Part shown: one piece after another, positions 8,357 through 15,794 of the stretch
Layout: the number at the start of each line of letters is the position of its first letter
How positions within the stretch are numbered: the first letter of the stretch is position 1
DNA from: Lachnospiraceae bacterium
Lineage (GTDB): Bacteria; Bacillota; Clostridia; Lachnospirales; Lachnospiraceae
Length of the DNA: 41,868 nucleotides
NCBI GenBank assembly: GCA_003447295.1
Contig: DLZQ01000033.1
Location: forward strand, 1-41,868
Direction: 5' to 3'
Notes under the pieces: model-generated
Told to the model about the DNA's origin: nothing
Databases searched by the model: none
The model's input: only the letters and a program-made list of their open reading frames with translations
Made by a program: the position numbers and the translations under genes

Positions 8357-8466
8357 AACTATTCATTTTGCTCATGTGGTTACTTCGTTAAATAAATAAG
8401 CGCTGCTGTTCTTACGAATACAAGTATTCGACGTACAGTAGTGCTTATTTATTTCCCTCTGAATAG
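8357..8466. repeat. Dispersed inverted repeat, long copy A
   Basis: A 110-bp element with ends AACTATTCA (8357-8365) and TCTGAATAG (8458-8466). Inside is a nearly perfect 20-bp stem, with outer arm AAATAAATAAGCGCTGCTGT, enclosing a second hairpin CGAATA-CAAG-TATTCG. It follows the cyclophilin stop codon and may terminate or protect that mRNA. It belongs to the same family as the copies at 12804, 31754 and 40013. Confidence 0.8.
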
Positions 8467-8521
8467 ATGTTCATATTTTGTTTACAAATTCTTCAAGGAA
8501 TCTTCAATTCCACAACACGTT

Positions 8522-8550
8522 TTGGACATTTCTGTTTCATATACTATAAC
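8522..8550 (+). promoter_or_regulatory. Orphan promoter in the cyclophilin-aldolase gap
   Basis: TTGGAC (8522-8527) and TATAAC (8545-8550) with a 17-bp spacer. No convincing ORF with a ribosome binding site follows, so it would drive the candidate small RNA. Confidence 0.5.
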
Positions 8551-8556
8551 CATAGA

Positions 8557-8701
8557 AACGAACAAAGTAACACACAACAGTTTCTTGTTTAAAAAACTTT
8601 TTCATAATAAATGCCAAGGATCAGAATCCTTGGCATCCTCCCTTTCTAGGGGTAAAATTACAGCTATCGCGGTAGAACACTACGCCGGATAGTTATTTTT
8701 T
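8557..8701 (+). ncRNA. Candidate orphan small RNA
   Basis: This is a transcript of about 145 nt predicted from sequence alone. It starts just after the orphan promoter and contains a perfect 10-bp hairpin at 8611-8636 (arms ATGCCAAGGA/TCCTTGGCAT). A C-rich segment CCTCCC follows at 8637-8642, complementary to Shine-Dalgarno sequences. It ends with a stem-loop at 8664-8692 (CTATC..GTAG-AACA-CTAC..GATAG) followed by TTATTTTTTT. It does not match 6S RNA, tmRNA, SRP RNA or RNase P RNA as far as I can tell. Entirely inferred; the terminator stem has an internal loop. Confidence 0.4.
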
Positions 8702-8704
8702 TGC

Positions 8705-8737
8705 AAAAAAAATCTCCCGCATCACTGCGAGAGATTT
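8705..8737 (-). terminator. Intrinsic terminator of fba
   Basis: Minus-strand stem AAATCTCTCGCA/TGCGGGAGATTT with a 4-nt loop GTGA, continuing into a T-run (8710-8705). It begins 15 bp after the fba stop codon. Confidence 0.85.
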
Positions 8738-8751
8738 TTATTATGTCAAAA

Positions 8752-9618
8752 TTATTCAGCCTTACCAACAGATCCGAACAGTTCCATCTTCTCCTTAACA
8801 GTAGCCTTGATAGCTTCTGCGCCGGGAGCTAAGAGCTTACGAGGGTCAAAGCCCTTGCCTTCGAGATCCTTACCAGCCTCGATGTACTTACGGGTAGCAT
8901 CAGCAAATGCCAGCTGGCACTCGGTGTTAACGTTGATCTTGGATACGCCCAGGTCGATTGCCTTCTTGATCTGATCTGCGGGGATACCTGTACCACCGTG
9001 CAGAACCAGAGGAAGCTCACCTGTCAGCTCCTGTACAGCTGCCAGAGTTTCGAAGCTTAAGCCCTTCCAGTTAGCGGGGTATTTACCATGGATGTTACCG
9101 ATACCTGCTGCCAGGAAATCAACTCCCAGATCAGCGATAGACTTACACTCCTTAGGATCAGCGCACTCGCCCATACCGATAACGCCGTCTTCCTCACCAC
9201 CGATAGAACCAACTTCTGCCTCGATGGAAAGTCCCTTGCTGTGAGCAGCCTTAACCAGCTCAGTGGTCTTCTCTACGTTCTCAGCGATAGGATAATGAGA
9301 ACCATCAAACATGATGGAAGAGAAACCTGCTTCAATACACTTATAGCAGCCTTCGAAAGAGCCATGATCCAGATGCAGAGCAACGGGAACATCAATGTCC
9401 AGATCCTTTAACAGTCCGTTTACCATACCAACGACTACATCATAACCGCCCATGTATTTGCCGGCACCCTCGGATACACCCAGGATAACAGGGGAACGAA
9501 GTTCCTTAGCGGTGAGCAGGATGGACTTTGTCCACTCCAGATTGTTGATGTTGAACTGACCTACTGCATAGTGGCCTGCTTTTGCTTTTTTGAGCATTTC
9601 TGTTGCGGATACTAACAT
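8752..9618 (-). CDS. fba: Class II fructose-bisphosphate aldolase
   Basis: Zn-dependent aldolase of glycolysis and gluconeogenesis, cleaving fructose-1,6-bisphosphate to dihydroxyacetone phosphate and glyceraldehyde-3-phosphate; 288 aa. Key motifs: VALHLDHGSFEGCYKCIEAGFSSIMFDGSHYP (zinc ligand His and catalytic Asp in HLDHG), EAEVGSIGGEEDGV, GIGNIHGKYP (zinc His), LPLVLHGGTGIP (zinc His) and KINVNTECQLAF. The start MLVSATEMLKKAKAGHYAVGQFN is typical, with GGAGG 8 nt before the ATG. It is closed by its own terminator. The 5' leader carries an unusual TTCGAA-containing inverted repeat. Confidence 0.96.
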   Translation of the reverse strand: MLVSATEMLKKAKAGHYAVGQFNINNLEWTKSILLTAKELRSPVILGVSEGAGKYMGGYDVVVGMVNGLLKDLDIDVPVALHLDHGSFEGCYKCIEAGFSSIMFDGSHYPIAENVEKTTELVKAAHSKGLSIEAEVGSIGGEEDGVIGMGECADPKECKSIADLGVDFLAAGIGNIHGKYPANWKGLSFETLAAVQELTGELPLVLHGGTGIPADQIKKAIDLGVSKINVNTECQLAFADATRKYIEAGKDLEGKGFDPRKLLAPGAEAIKATVKEKMELFGSVGKAE

Positions 9619-9658
9619 TTCAATACCTCCATTTTATATACTCATTCTTGTTAGGATA

Positions 9659-9706
9659 TTCGAAATGTAATCCATTCCTAAATGCACACGGGAAAAACAT
9701 TTCGAA
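9659..9706. promoter_or_regulatory. Inverted repeat in the fba leader
   Basis: Perfect 10-bp arms TTCGAAATGT (9659-9668) and ACATTTCGAA (9697-9706), each containing the palindrome TTCGAA, lie 41-88 bp upstream of the fba ATG. They could form an RNA stem with a 28-nt loop or two operator half-sites. No strong promoter with both boxes was recognised; TATAGT on the minus strand near 9730 is a possible -10. Confidence 0.45.
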
Positions 9707-9797
9707 AAATCACTTTGTGACTACCCAAACTATAACACAACTCTAACAAAAAGGGAACAGCTTATTGTTAAATTTTTACCAAATTTTAAGATTCCTT

Positions 9798-10682
9798 CTA
9801 CTCCACACGAATATCCATGCCCTGACAGATATTCTCGATCACTACTTTCGTATGGGTTCCGCCGTATTCTCCGTCCAGCGTCCAGGGCAGTGGCTCGGCA
9901 GACGTAATCTCCAGCCTGGAAGTCCTGAAGCAATACATGGCATTGGTGTCAATGTCACGATTCAACAGCGAAACCATAATATTGTTCAACTCCATGGGAT
10001 TCTTCGGGCGCTTGATCAGTGTCACTTCAAATACACCGTCATCCAGTTTGACATTTTTGCCGGTGATCCGCTTGAATCCGCCTACGGACACGGAATTCGT
10101 CACCATGCCGAAGATAAAATCATCCTCTATCGTCGTATCCTCATAGTTGATCCTCATGGGGTAAGAACGGATCGCCGGCAGACGCTTCATGCCTTCCAGC
10201 AGATATGCCATATGACCCAGTACATTTTTCATATCCTGTCCGGTCTCATAGGAAACATCCGTGAACAATCCGAACGCTGCAATATAGACAAATATATCCT
10301 CGTTAAAGGCTCCCACATCACAGGCAAAATTATTCCCGTTTACAATACTTTCCGCTGCGTGCACCATATTTTTCGGTAATCCCAGACTTCCCCCGAAATC
10401 GTTCGTGCTTCCTGCCGGAATATAACCGATGGGTGTGCGAAAGCCACTGCGGATCATACCGGTGACCACTTCATCCAAAGTACCGTCTCCACCGCTGCAG
10501 ACTACGATATCGTAATCCCTGTCGCGCGTCATGGTCTTCTCCATGGCATCTTCTCTTTTCTGTGTGGGATAGATTGTGATCTCATAACCGCCTCTGGTAA
10601 ATACATCCAGAATATCTGCCAGTTTGTTGCGGATCTGTGCCTTTCCGGCTTTCGGATTATAGATAAATAACATCTTCTTCAT
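9798..10682 (-). CDS. Diacylglycerol/lipid kinase, YegS/BmrU family
   Basis: Lipid kinase of the DAGK catalytic superfamily, 294 aa. The nucleotide-binding signature is VCSGGDGTLDEVVTGM, preceded by LFIYNPKAGKAQIRNKLADIL and followed by PIGYIPAGSTNDFGGSLGLP. The C-terminal half has the beta-sandwich pattern ending LPWTLDGEYGG. It probably phosphorylates diacylglycerol or a related lipid at the membrane. The ATG at 10682 has GAGGAT about 8 nt upstream; a TTG codon 24 bp upstream would overlap this ribosome binding site. A terminator separates it from the HPr-like gene. Confidence 0.9.
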   Translation of the reverse strand: MKKMLFIYNPKAGKAQIRNKLADILDVFTRGGYEITIYPTQKREDAMEKTMTRDRDYDIVVCSGGDGTLDEVVTGMIRSGFRTPIGYIPAGSTNDFGGSLGLPKNMVHAAESIVNGNNFACDVGAFNEDIFVYIAAFGLFTDVSYETGQDMKNVLGHMAYLLEGMKRLPAIRSYPMRINYEDTTIEDDFIFGMVTNSVSVGGFKRITGKNVKLDDGVFEVTLIKRPKNPMELNNIMVSLLNRDIDTNAMYCFRTSRLEITSAEPLPWTLDGEYGGTHTKVVIENICQGMDIRVE

Positions 10683-10704
10683 AAACACTATCCTCAAAAT
10701 ATGC

Positions 10705-10738
10705 AAAACGGGACTAACAGAATTCTCTATCAGCCCCG
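10705..10738 (-). terminator. Intrinsic terminator after the HPr-like gene
   Basis: Minus-strand stem CGGGGCTGATAGA paired with TCTGTTAGTCCCG, all positions paired if G-U is allowed, followed by TTTTG. It ends 76 bp before the lipid kinase coding region and probably only partly isolates that gene. Confidence 0.65.
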
Positions 10739-10758
10739 CTCCTCGTCATACTATGTTC

Positions 10759-11019
10759 TTAAGCCACCTGACCGCTTAAAAACTTCTCAATGTTGTCCAC
10801 AGCGGTCTGCTCATCTGCACCCTCTGCAGCTACCGTAAGCTCTTCGCCTGCGCAAAGTCCCAGGCTCATCATGCCCATGATACTCTTGGCATTGATCCGC
10901 TTATCGTCTACTTCAATGTAAATGTTGCTTTCGTACTTGCTGGCCTCCTGTACTAACAGTGCCACCGGTCTTGCGTCCAGACCGTCTTCCAGTCTGACCT
11001 TAATGCTCCTTTTTGTCAT
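10759..11019 (-). CDS. HPr-family regulatory protein with Asp at position 15 (Crh-like)
   Basis: Small HPr-fold protein of 86 aa. The normal PTS phosphorylation motif GLHARPA reads GLDARPVALL, so His15 is Asp and the protein cannot carry PTS phosphate in the usual way. The regulatory serine is kept exactly at position 46 (NAKSIMGMMSLGL), the site phosphorylated by HprK. B. subtilis Crh likewise lacks His15 (it has Gln) and sits in the yvcJ-yvcK-yvcL-crh operon. Here the neighbours are rapZ (yvcJ) and whiA (yvcL), and hprK is a few genes upstream. The likely role is a CcpA-type corepressor or metabolic sensor, not sugar transport. AGGAGG precedes the ATG. Confidence 0.9.
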   Translation of the reverse strand: MTKRSIKVRLEDGLDARPVALLVQEASKYESNIYIEVDDKRINAKSIMGMMSLGLCAGEELTVAAEGADEQTAVDNIEKFLSGQVA

Positions 11020-11034
11020 AATTTTCCTCCTCTT

Positions 11035-11901
11035 TTACGTCCTGATCCTATCTGCTAATTCACTGAGTTTGCGTAATCTGTGGTTCACACCGGACTTTCC
11101 CACGGGCGGGTCCAGGTATTCTCCCAGTTCCTTCAGCGGAGCATCCGGATTCTCCAGTCTGGCTTCCGCCATCTGGCTCAAAGGTTCCGGCAGATTCTCC
11201 AGTCCGTAGTGATCCCGGATATAAATAATATCCTCTATCTGTCTGGTCGCCGCATTTACGGTCTTCGTAATGTTGGCGGTCTCACAATTTACTCTTCGAT
11301 TTACAGAATTGCGCATTTCCTTTACAATTCTTAAATTCTCCAGTTTCATTAAGGCAACGGGTGCCTCACATACATTCAGGAGGTCCACAATGCCGGATCC
11401 TTCCTTCAGATAGACAACGTAATACTTCTTCCGAAGCACGATCTTGGCTTCTATATCAAATCCCTGTATCACACTCTGTAGTTGTCTCGCTTTGTCCTCA
11501 TCAGTGCATACAAATTCCAGGTGATAACTCTTCTGCGGGTCGCTCATAGAACCAATGCAGAGAAAAGCTCCTCTTAAAAATGCTCTTTGACAGCAGGAAT
11601 TTTTAATCAGCAGGGGACTTACAGGCTCCGACAGATCTCCGATCTTCTCAATCACACTGCGCATTTGTTCCTCGCTGATTTCAACATCAGTATCTATATT
11701 ATATGTTTTTTTCAATAATGTAAAGCCTTTTCTGACAACCGCCTCGTTTTCCGTCTGGAAACCGATCATGAAATCTCCCTCTGCGGAGCGTCCGTATTGA
11801 CCACTAAAATGCATGATCGCTGCAAGCTCTGCAATCTGGCAATGTCTTGCCGGGCTGATTCTCTTCGCCAGTTCTTCCTTTACCTCACTCGAAAATGACA
11901 T
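11035..11901 (-). CDS. whiA: DNA-binding protein WhiA
   Basis: WhiA couples metabolism to cell division in Gram-positive bacteria; 288 aa. The N-terminal part (SFSSEVKEELAKRISPARHCQIAELAAIMHFSGQYG) and the middle form a degenerate LAGLIDADG homing-endonuclease fold. The C-terminus is a helix-turn-helix domain (LKELGEYLDPPVGKSGVNHRLRKLSELADRIR). The ATG at 11901 has AAGGAA 6-7 nt upstream and begins one base after the rapZ stop codon, so translation is coupled. The HPr-like gene follows 15 bp downstream. Confidence 0.95.
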   Translation of the reverse strand: MSFSSEVKEELAKRISPARHCQIAELAAIMHFSGQYGRSAEGDFMIGFQTENEAVVRKGFTLLKKTYNIDTDVEISEEQMRSVIEKIGDLSEPVSPLLIKNSCCQRAFLRGAFLCIGSMSDPQKSYHLEFVCTDEDKARQLQSVIQGFDIEAKIVLRKKYYVVYLKEGSGIVDLLNVCEAPVALMKLENLRIVKEMRNSVNRRVNCETANITKTVNAATRQIEDIIYIRDHYGLENLPEPLSQMAEARLENPDAPLKELGEYLDPPVGKSGVNHRLRKLSELADRIRT

Positions 11902-11902
11902 G

Positions 11903-12769
11903 TTAGATTCCTTCTCTGGGCACATCACGATGGTACAATTTGATACCGTAATGACCTTCTGCCTTCATACGTTCATACAACTTGTTCGCCAGAGTAACGC
12001 TTCGGTGTTTGCCACCGGTACAGCCGATGGCGATCACCAGCCGGTATTTTCCCTCTTTAACATAGTTCGGGATCAAAAACTGAATCATGTCCGTCAGCTT
12101 GTCCAGGAAAACTCCGGTCTCCGGAAAGCTGCACACATAATCCTGTACCTCTTTGTCATTACCGGTCTTTGGCTTCAAGTCTTCTATATAGTAAGGATTC
12201 GGCAGGAATCTTACATCAAATACCAGATCAGCATCTGCGGGGATTCCGTGCTTGAATCCGAAGGACATAACCGTTACCATAAGACTATTGTATTCTTCAT
12301 TCTGAACAAAAATACGATCCAACTCTTCCTTCAGTTCTCTGACCAACAGGTTGGAGGTATCAATAACATAATCTGAATTTTTGCGGATGGTCTCTAAGAT
12401 CTTACGTTCCTTATGAATGCCGTCTTCCACTCTGCCATCTGCGGCAAGAGGGTGCACACGTCTGGTCTCCTTATACCGTTTTATCAGAGCAGTATCATCG
12501 GAGTCCATAAACAAAATCTCGAATTTGTAGCCTTTTTCCTTTAATTGTTCCAAAATACGGGTGGCATCTGTGAAATTCTGGTCTGCACGGACATCCAGCC
12601 CTAACGCTACCTTACTGATCTCACTGCCGGGCATGGCAATCAGTTCCACGAACTTTTCCACCAGAGATACCGGCAGATTATCCACGCAGTAAAATCCGGC
12701 ATCTTCCAAAAGCTTTAATGCCGTTCTTTTTCCGCCACCACTCATACCTGTTACTACTACAAATCTCAT
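11903..12769 (-). CDS. rapZ: RNase adapter / nucleotide-binding protein RapZ (YvcJ)
   Basis: P-loop protein of 288 aa that binds nucleotides. In E. coli RapZ directs RNase E to the sRNA GlmZ; in Bacillus YvcJ affects competence. The Walker A motif is VVTGMSGGGKRTALKLLEDAGFYCVDNLP, and the C-terminal domain carries the conserved VIAIGCTGGKHRSVTLANKLYE and the ending YHRDV. The ATG at 12769 is preferred because GAGAGG is 5 nt upstream; a GTG 6 bp earlier overlaps that site. whiA follows directly. The usual gluconeogenesis factor yvcK between rapZ and whiA is absent. Confidence 0.94.
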   Translation of the reverse strand: MRFVVVTGMSGGGKRTALKLLEDAGFYCVDNLPVSLVEKFVELIAMPGSEISKVALGLDVRADQNFTDATRILEQLKEKGYKFEILFMDSDDTALIKRYKETRRVHPLAADGRVEDGIHKERKILETIRKNSDYVIDTSNLLVRELKEELDRIFVQNEEYNSLMVTVMSFGFKHGIPADADLVFDVRFLPNPYYIEDLKPKTGNDKEVQDYVCSFPETGVFLDKLTDMIQFLIPNYVKEGKYRLVIAIGCTGGKHRSVTLANKLYERMKAEGHYGIKLYHRDVPREGI

Positions 12770-12803
12770 ATGCACCTCTCACCTGTAATTTCATGCTGCA
12801 TAC

Positions 12804-12859
12804 GTAACTATTCAGAATCACATTCACAAAATCATCTCTTCAAGGCTCTGAATAGTTAC
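12804..12859. repeat. Dispersed inverted repeat, short copy C
   Basis: A 56-bp element with perfect 13-bp ends GTAACTATTCAGA (12804-12816) and TCTGAATAGTTAC (12847-12859). It lacks the central hairpin of the long copies. It lies between murB and rapZ, and its right end contains the murB stop codon. Confidence 0.85.
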
Positions 12860-13761
12860 AGCATTTTGATCTCCGGTTCCAGATCGACGTGAAAACGTTC
12901 CTTCACCCTTCTCTGTACTTCCCAGATCACATCTTTTACATCTTCTGCGGTAGCATTGCCGGTATTAATGATAAAACCACAATGCTTATCCGACACTTTG
13001 GCTCCTCCTACGGAATATCCACGAAGCCCCGCCTCCATGATCAGTTGTCCGGCAAAATGTCCCTCGGGACGTTTAAAAGTACTACCGGCGCTGGGATATT
13101 CCAGCGGCTGCTTCTCTCTGCGGCGGATCGCCAGTTCTTCCATTTTAGCTGCTATCTCCTGCGGATCCCCGGGCTGCAGCCGGAAAGTCACTTTCGTGAC
13201 CACAAAGGGCTGATTCTGAATGACACTGGTACGATAACCGTACTCCATGGTACTGTTATCCAGCTCCATGATCTCTCCGTTACGATTGACTACCGTCACA
13301 GTAGTCACTACCTGGCTCATCTCCCCGCCATAGGCTCCGGCATTCATCACGGCTCCGCCGCCGACAGTGCCGGGGATCCCCGCTGCGAATTCCAGTCCGG
13401 TCAGACCGTTCTCTTTTGCGGTCTTCGCCACCTGGCTCATCAGGGCTCCCGCCTCTGCCTCCAGGCATGTGTCCTTCACTTCAATCCTGCTCATGTATTT
13501 TCCGATCACCAGAACAATTCCCCGGTAACCGCCATCATCTACTAACAGGTTGCTCCCGTTACCGATCACCGTATAAGGGACATCCACCAGACGCAGATAC
13601 TTCTGTATCCTGCAGAGCTGATCTTCATTTTCCAGATAGATCAGGCAATCCGCCGGTCCGCCAATGCGGAAGGTAGTATGCAATTTCATAGGTTCCTGAA
13701 ACAGGATCTTCTCTGCCGGTACGATTTCTTTTAATGCTTCTATCACTGCTGCACTTATCAT
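12856..13761 (-). CDS. murB: UDP-N-acetylenolpyruvoylglucosamine reductase
   Basis: FAD-dependent reductase making UDP-N-acetylmuramate for peptidoglycan, 301 aa. The FAD-binding motifs are TTFRIGGPADCLIYLEN, YTVIGNGSNLLVDDGGYRGIVL and GLEFAAGIPGTVGGGAVMNAGAYGGEM. The catalytic Ser/Glu region is YPSAGSTFKRPEGHFAGQLIMEAGLRGYSVGGAKVSDKHCGFIINTGNATA, indicating a type IIb-like MurB. The TAA stop lies inside the end of repeat copy C. Part of the uvrC-hprK-glcK-murB-rapZ-whiA series on the minus strand. The ribosome binding site is weak. Confidence 0.95.
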   Translation of the reverse strand: MISAAVIEALKEIVPAEKILFQEPMKLHTTFRIGGPADCLIYLENEDQLCRIQKYLRLVDVPYTVIGNGSNLLVDDGGYRGIVLVIGKYMSRIEVKDTCLEAEAGALMSQVAKTAKENGLTGLEFAAGIPGTVGGGAVMNAGAYGGEMSQVVTTVTVVNRNGEIMELDNSTMEYGYRTSVIQNQPFVVTKVTFRLQPGDPQEIAAKMEELAIRRREKQPLEYPSAGSTFKRPEGHFAGQLIMEAGLRGYSVGGAKVSDKHCGFIINTGNATAEDVKDVIWEVQRRVKERFHVDLEPEIKML

Positions 13762-13808
13762 GTATATCAGGCCGCTCTTTCTTTTTATTATAGTTATTCC
13801 AAACAGGC

Positions 13809-14756
13809 CTACTTTAATACCAGTGCTGCAGCGCCGTAGATTCCGGCATCATTTCCAAGCTTGGCCAGGGCGAATTTCGCCTGCTTGCAGGGACCGAAAG
13901 CACATCTCTTATAAGAAGGCTCTATGTATTTGAATAAAATATCTCCGGCTTTGGATACACCGCCGCCAATGACAAAAATCTGGGGATCAACTACGCTGGC
14001 TACTGCTGCAAGTCCCTTGCCAAGATATTCACCGAACTGTTCTGCGATCTCGATCGCTACTTTGTCCCCTGCCTTAACTGCATCGAATACCGTCTTGGCA
14101 GAAATCTCACTGCCACGCAGAATGCTGGGTGCATCGTCTTTTGCCAGGCGTCTGTTCGCCAGGCGGGTAATTCCGGTAGCAGATGCATACTGCTCCAGAC
14201 AGCCCTTGTTCTTGCAGCCGCAGACCTCTGTCTCATTATCTTCCATGTGAATATGTCCTATCTCACCACCTGCACCGTTGGTTCCGGTCAGGATCCTGCC
14301 GTCAATGATGATACCTCCGCCAACACCGGTTCCTAAGGTAACAGCTACCAGGTTGGAATAGCCTTTACCTCCGCCCTGCCACATTTCGCCCAGGGCTGCA
14401 ACATTGGCATCGTTGCCCGCTTTCACGGTAACGTCCAGATCCAGTTCTTTTTTCAGTGTTTCAGCAAGGTCAAAAGATCCCCAGCCGATATTAACAGCAC
14501 CATTGACCATGAAGCCATCGGCATTTACCGCACCGGGAGCGCCGATTCCCACGCCTACCAGATCTGCTGCGGTGATGTTCTTTTCCTGCATTTTATTTTT
14601 GATGGATGCTGCGATATCCGGCAGAACTTTCTCTCCACCGTTATCCTTGACCGTAGGGATCTCCCACTTGTCCAGCACCTGTCCTTCGTCATTGAACAGT
14701 CCTAATTTAACTGTGGTTCCTCCCACATCTACTCCAAATGCATACTTACTCATCAT
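13809..14756 (-). CDS. glcK: ROK family glucokinase
   Basis: ATP-dependent glucose kinase of the ROK family, 315 aa, feeding glucose and maltodextrin-derived glucose into glycolysis. Motifs: phosphate-1 loop FGVDVGGTTVKLGLF, catalytic Asp in KAGNDANVAALGEMW, GTGVGGGIIIDG, and the ROK zinc-binding signature EIGHIHMEDNETEVCGCKNKGCLEQYAS (His and three Cys). The start at 14756 (MMSK; 14753 also possible) has AGGAGG 6 nt upstream and overlaps the hprK C-terminus by 11 bp, so the two are translationally coupled. Confidence 0.94.
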   Translation of the reverse strand: MMSKYAFGVDVGGTTVKLGLFNDEGQVLDKWEIPTVKDNGGEKVLPDIAASIKNKMQEKNITAADLVGVGIGAPGAVNADGFMVNGAVNIGWGSFDLAETLKKELDLDVTVKAGNDANVAALGEMWQGGGKGYSNLVAVTLGTGVGGGIIIDGRILTGTNGAGGEIGHIHMEDNETEVCGCKNKGCLEQYASATGITRLANRRLAKDDAPSILRGSEISAKTVFDAVKAGDKVAIEIAEQFGEYLGKGLAAVASVVDPQIFVIGGGVSKAGDILFKYIEPSYKRCAFGPCKQAKFALAKLGNDAGIYGAAALVLK

Positions 14757-15693
14757 CTTCGTCCTCCTCACGTCTTTTTGCCAGGGAATTCTGTACACGG
14801 GTGTACAGTTCTTTTGCTGCGTTGTAACCCATTTTCTTCTGACGATGGTTAACAGCTGCGGTCTCGCAGATCACCGCCAGATTACGTCCGGGTCGGATCG
14901 GAATATTGTGGCACACTACCTTATTTCCCAGATATTCGGTATAGTTCTCTTCCAGTCCCAGTCTGTCGTATTCTTTATCCTTGTCCCAGTCTTCCAGACG
15001 GATGACCAGATCAATATTAGCAGTATCTCGGACGGAGGATGCACCAAACAGTGCCTTTACATCCACGATGCCGATACCTCTCAGTTCGATAAAGTGCTTG
15101 GTGATATCCGGTGCGGAACCCACCAGCGTATCATCGCTGACCTTACGAAGTTCTACCACATCATCGGTTACCAGACGATGTCCTCTCTTGATCAGTTCCA
15201 GAGCCGCCTCGGACTTACCGATGCCGCTCTCACCGGTGATCAGGACACCCTCGCCGTAGACATCCACCAGTACACCGTGTACTGAGATGCAGGGTGCCAG
15301 CTTTACATTCAGCCATCTGATGATCTCGGACATAAAAGAGGATGTAGACTTCTTGGTAGATAATACAGGAACTTCATGTCGGATCGCTGTCTCCAGGAAA
15401 ATAGGATCCGGCTTCAGGTCACGGCTGAACACGATACAGGGGATGTCATACGCCATGAGCTTCTCGTATGCTTCCTTACGGGTCTCGTCTGTCATTCCTT
15501 CCATATAAGTATATTCCACGAATCCGATAATCTGCAGTCTGGTGGCATCAAAATGCTCAAAATATCCGGCTAACTGCAGTGCCGGACGGTTGATATCCGG
15601 CTGCGTGATCTTCACATGCTTCACATCGATCTCCGGTGTGAGATTTTCCAGTTTCATTTTTTCGATAACACGGGTCAAACTTACACTTGCCAT
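14746..15693 (-). CDS. hprK: HPr kinase/phosphorylase
   Basis: Bifunctional enzyme that phosphorylates or dephosphorylates Ser46 of HPr and Crh, the sensor arm of catabolite repression; 315 aa. Walker A is GVLITGESGIGKSEAALELIKRGHRLVTDDVVEL, followed by the HprK signature ELRGIGIVDVKALFGASSV and the catalytic loop EYLGNKVVCHNIPIRPGRNLAVICE. The start MASVSLTRVIEKMKLENLTPEI (15693) matches relatives. ATG at 15705 and GTG at 15726 are in-frame alternatives and the ribosome binding site AAAGG does not decide clearly. A likely target, the Asp15 HPr paralog, is four genes downstream. Confidence 0.94.
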   Translation of the reverse strand: MASVSLTRVIEKMKLENLTPEIDVKHVKITQPDINRPALQLAGYFEHFDATRLQIIGFVEYTYMEGMTDETRKEAYEKLMAYDIPCIVFSRDLKPDPIFLETAIRHEVPVLSTKKSTSSFMSEIIRWLNVKLAPCISVHGVLVDVYGEGVLITGESGIGKSEAALELIKRGHRLVTDDVVELRKVSDDTLVGSAPDITKHFIELRGIGIVDVKALFGASSVRDTANIDLVIRLEDWDKDKEYDRLGLEENYTEYLGNKVVCHNIPIRPGRNLAVICETAAVNHRQKKMGYNAAKELYTRVQNSLAKRREEDEDDE

Positions 15694-15794
15694 ACTAATT
15701 TCCATACCTTTCTGCGAAAAACCCACCCCTACATTTTTTCTCGAAGGTTCCCCGCCTCATTATCGTGTTGTAACTTTTGAAGTTACCATATTAT

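Noticed and set aside
8441..8692. 83-codon open frame on the plus strand between the cyclophilin and aldolase genes
   Set aside because: It begins inside repeat copy A, has no ribosome binding site, runs through two hairpins and has no recognisable protein features. The region fits a small RNA better.
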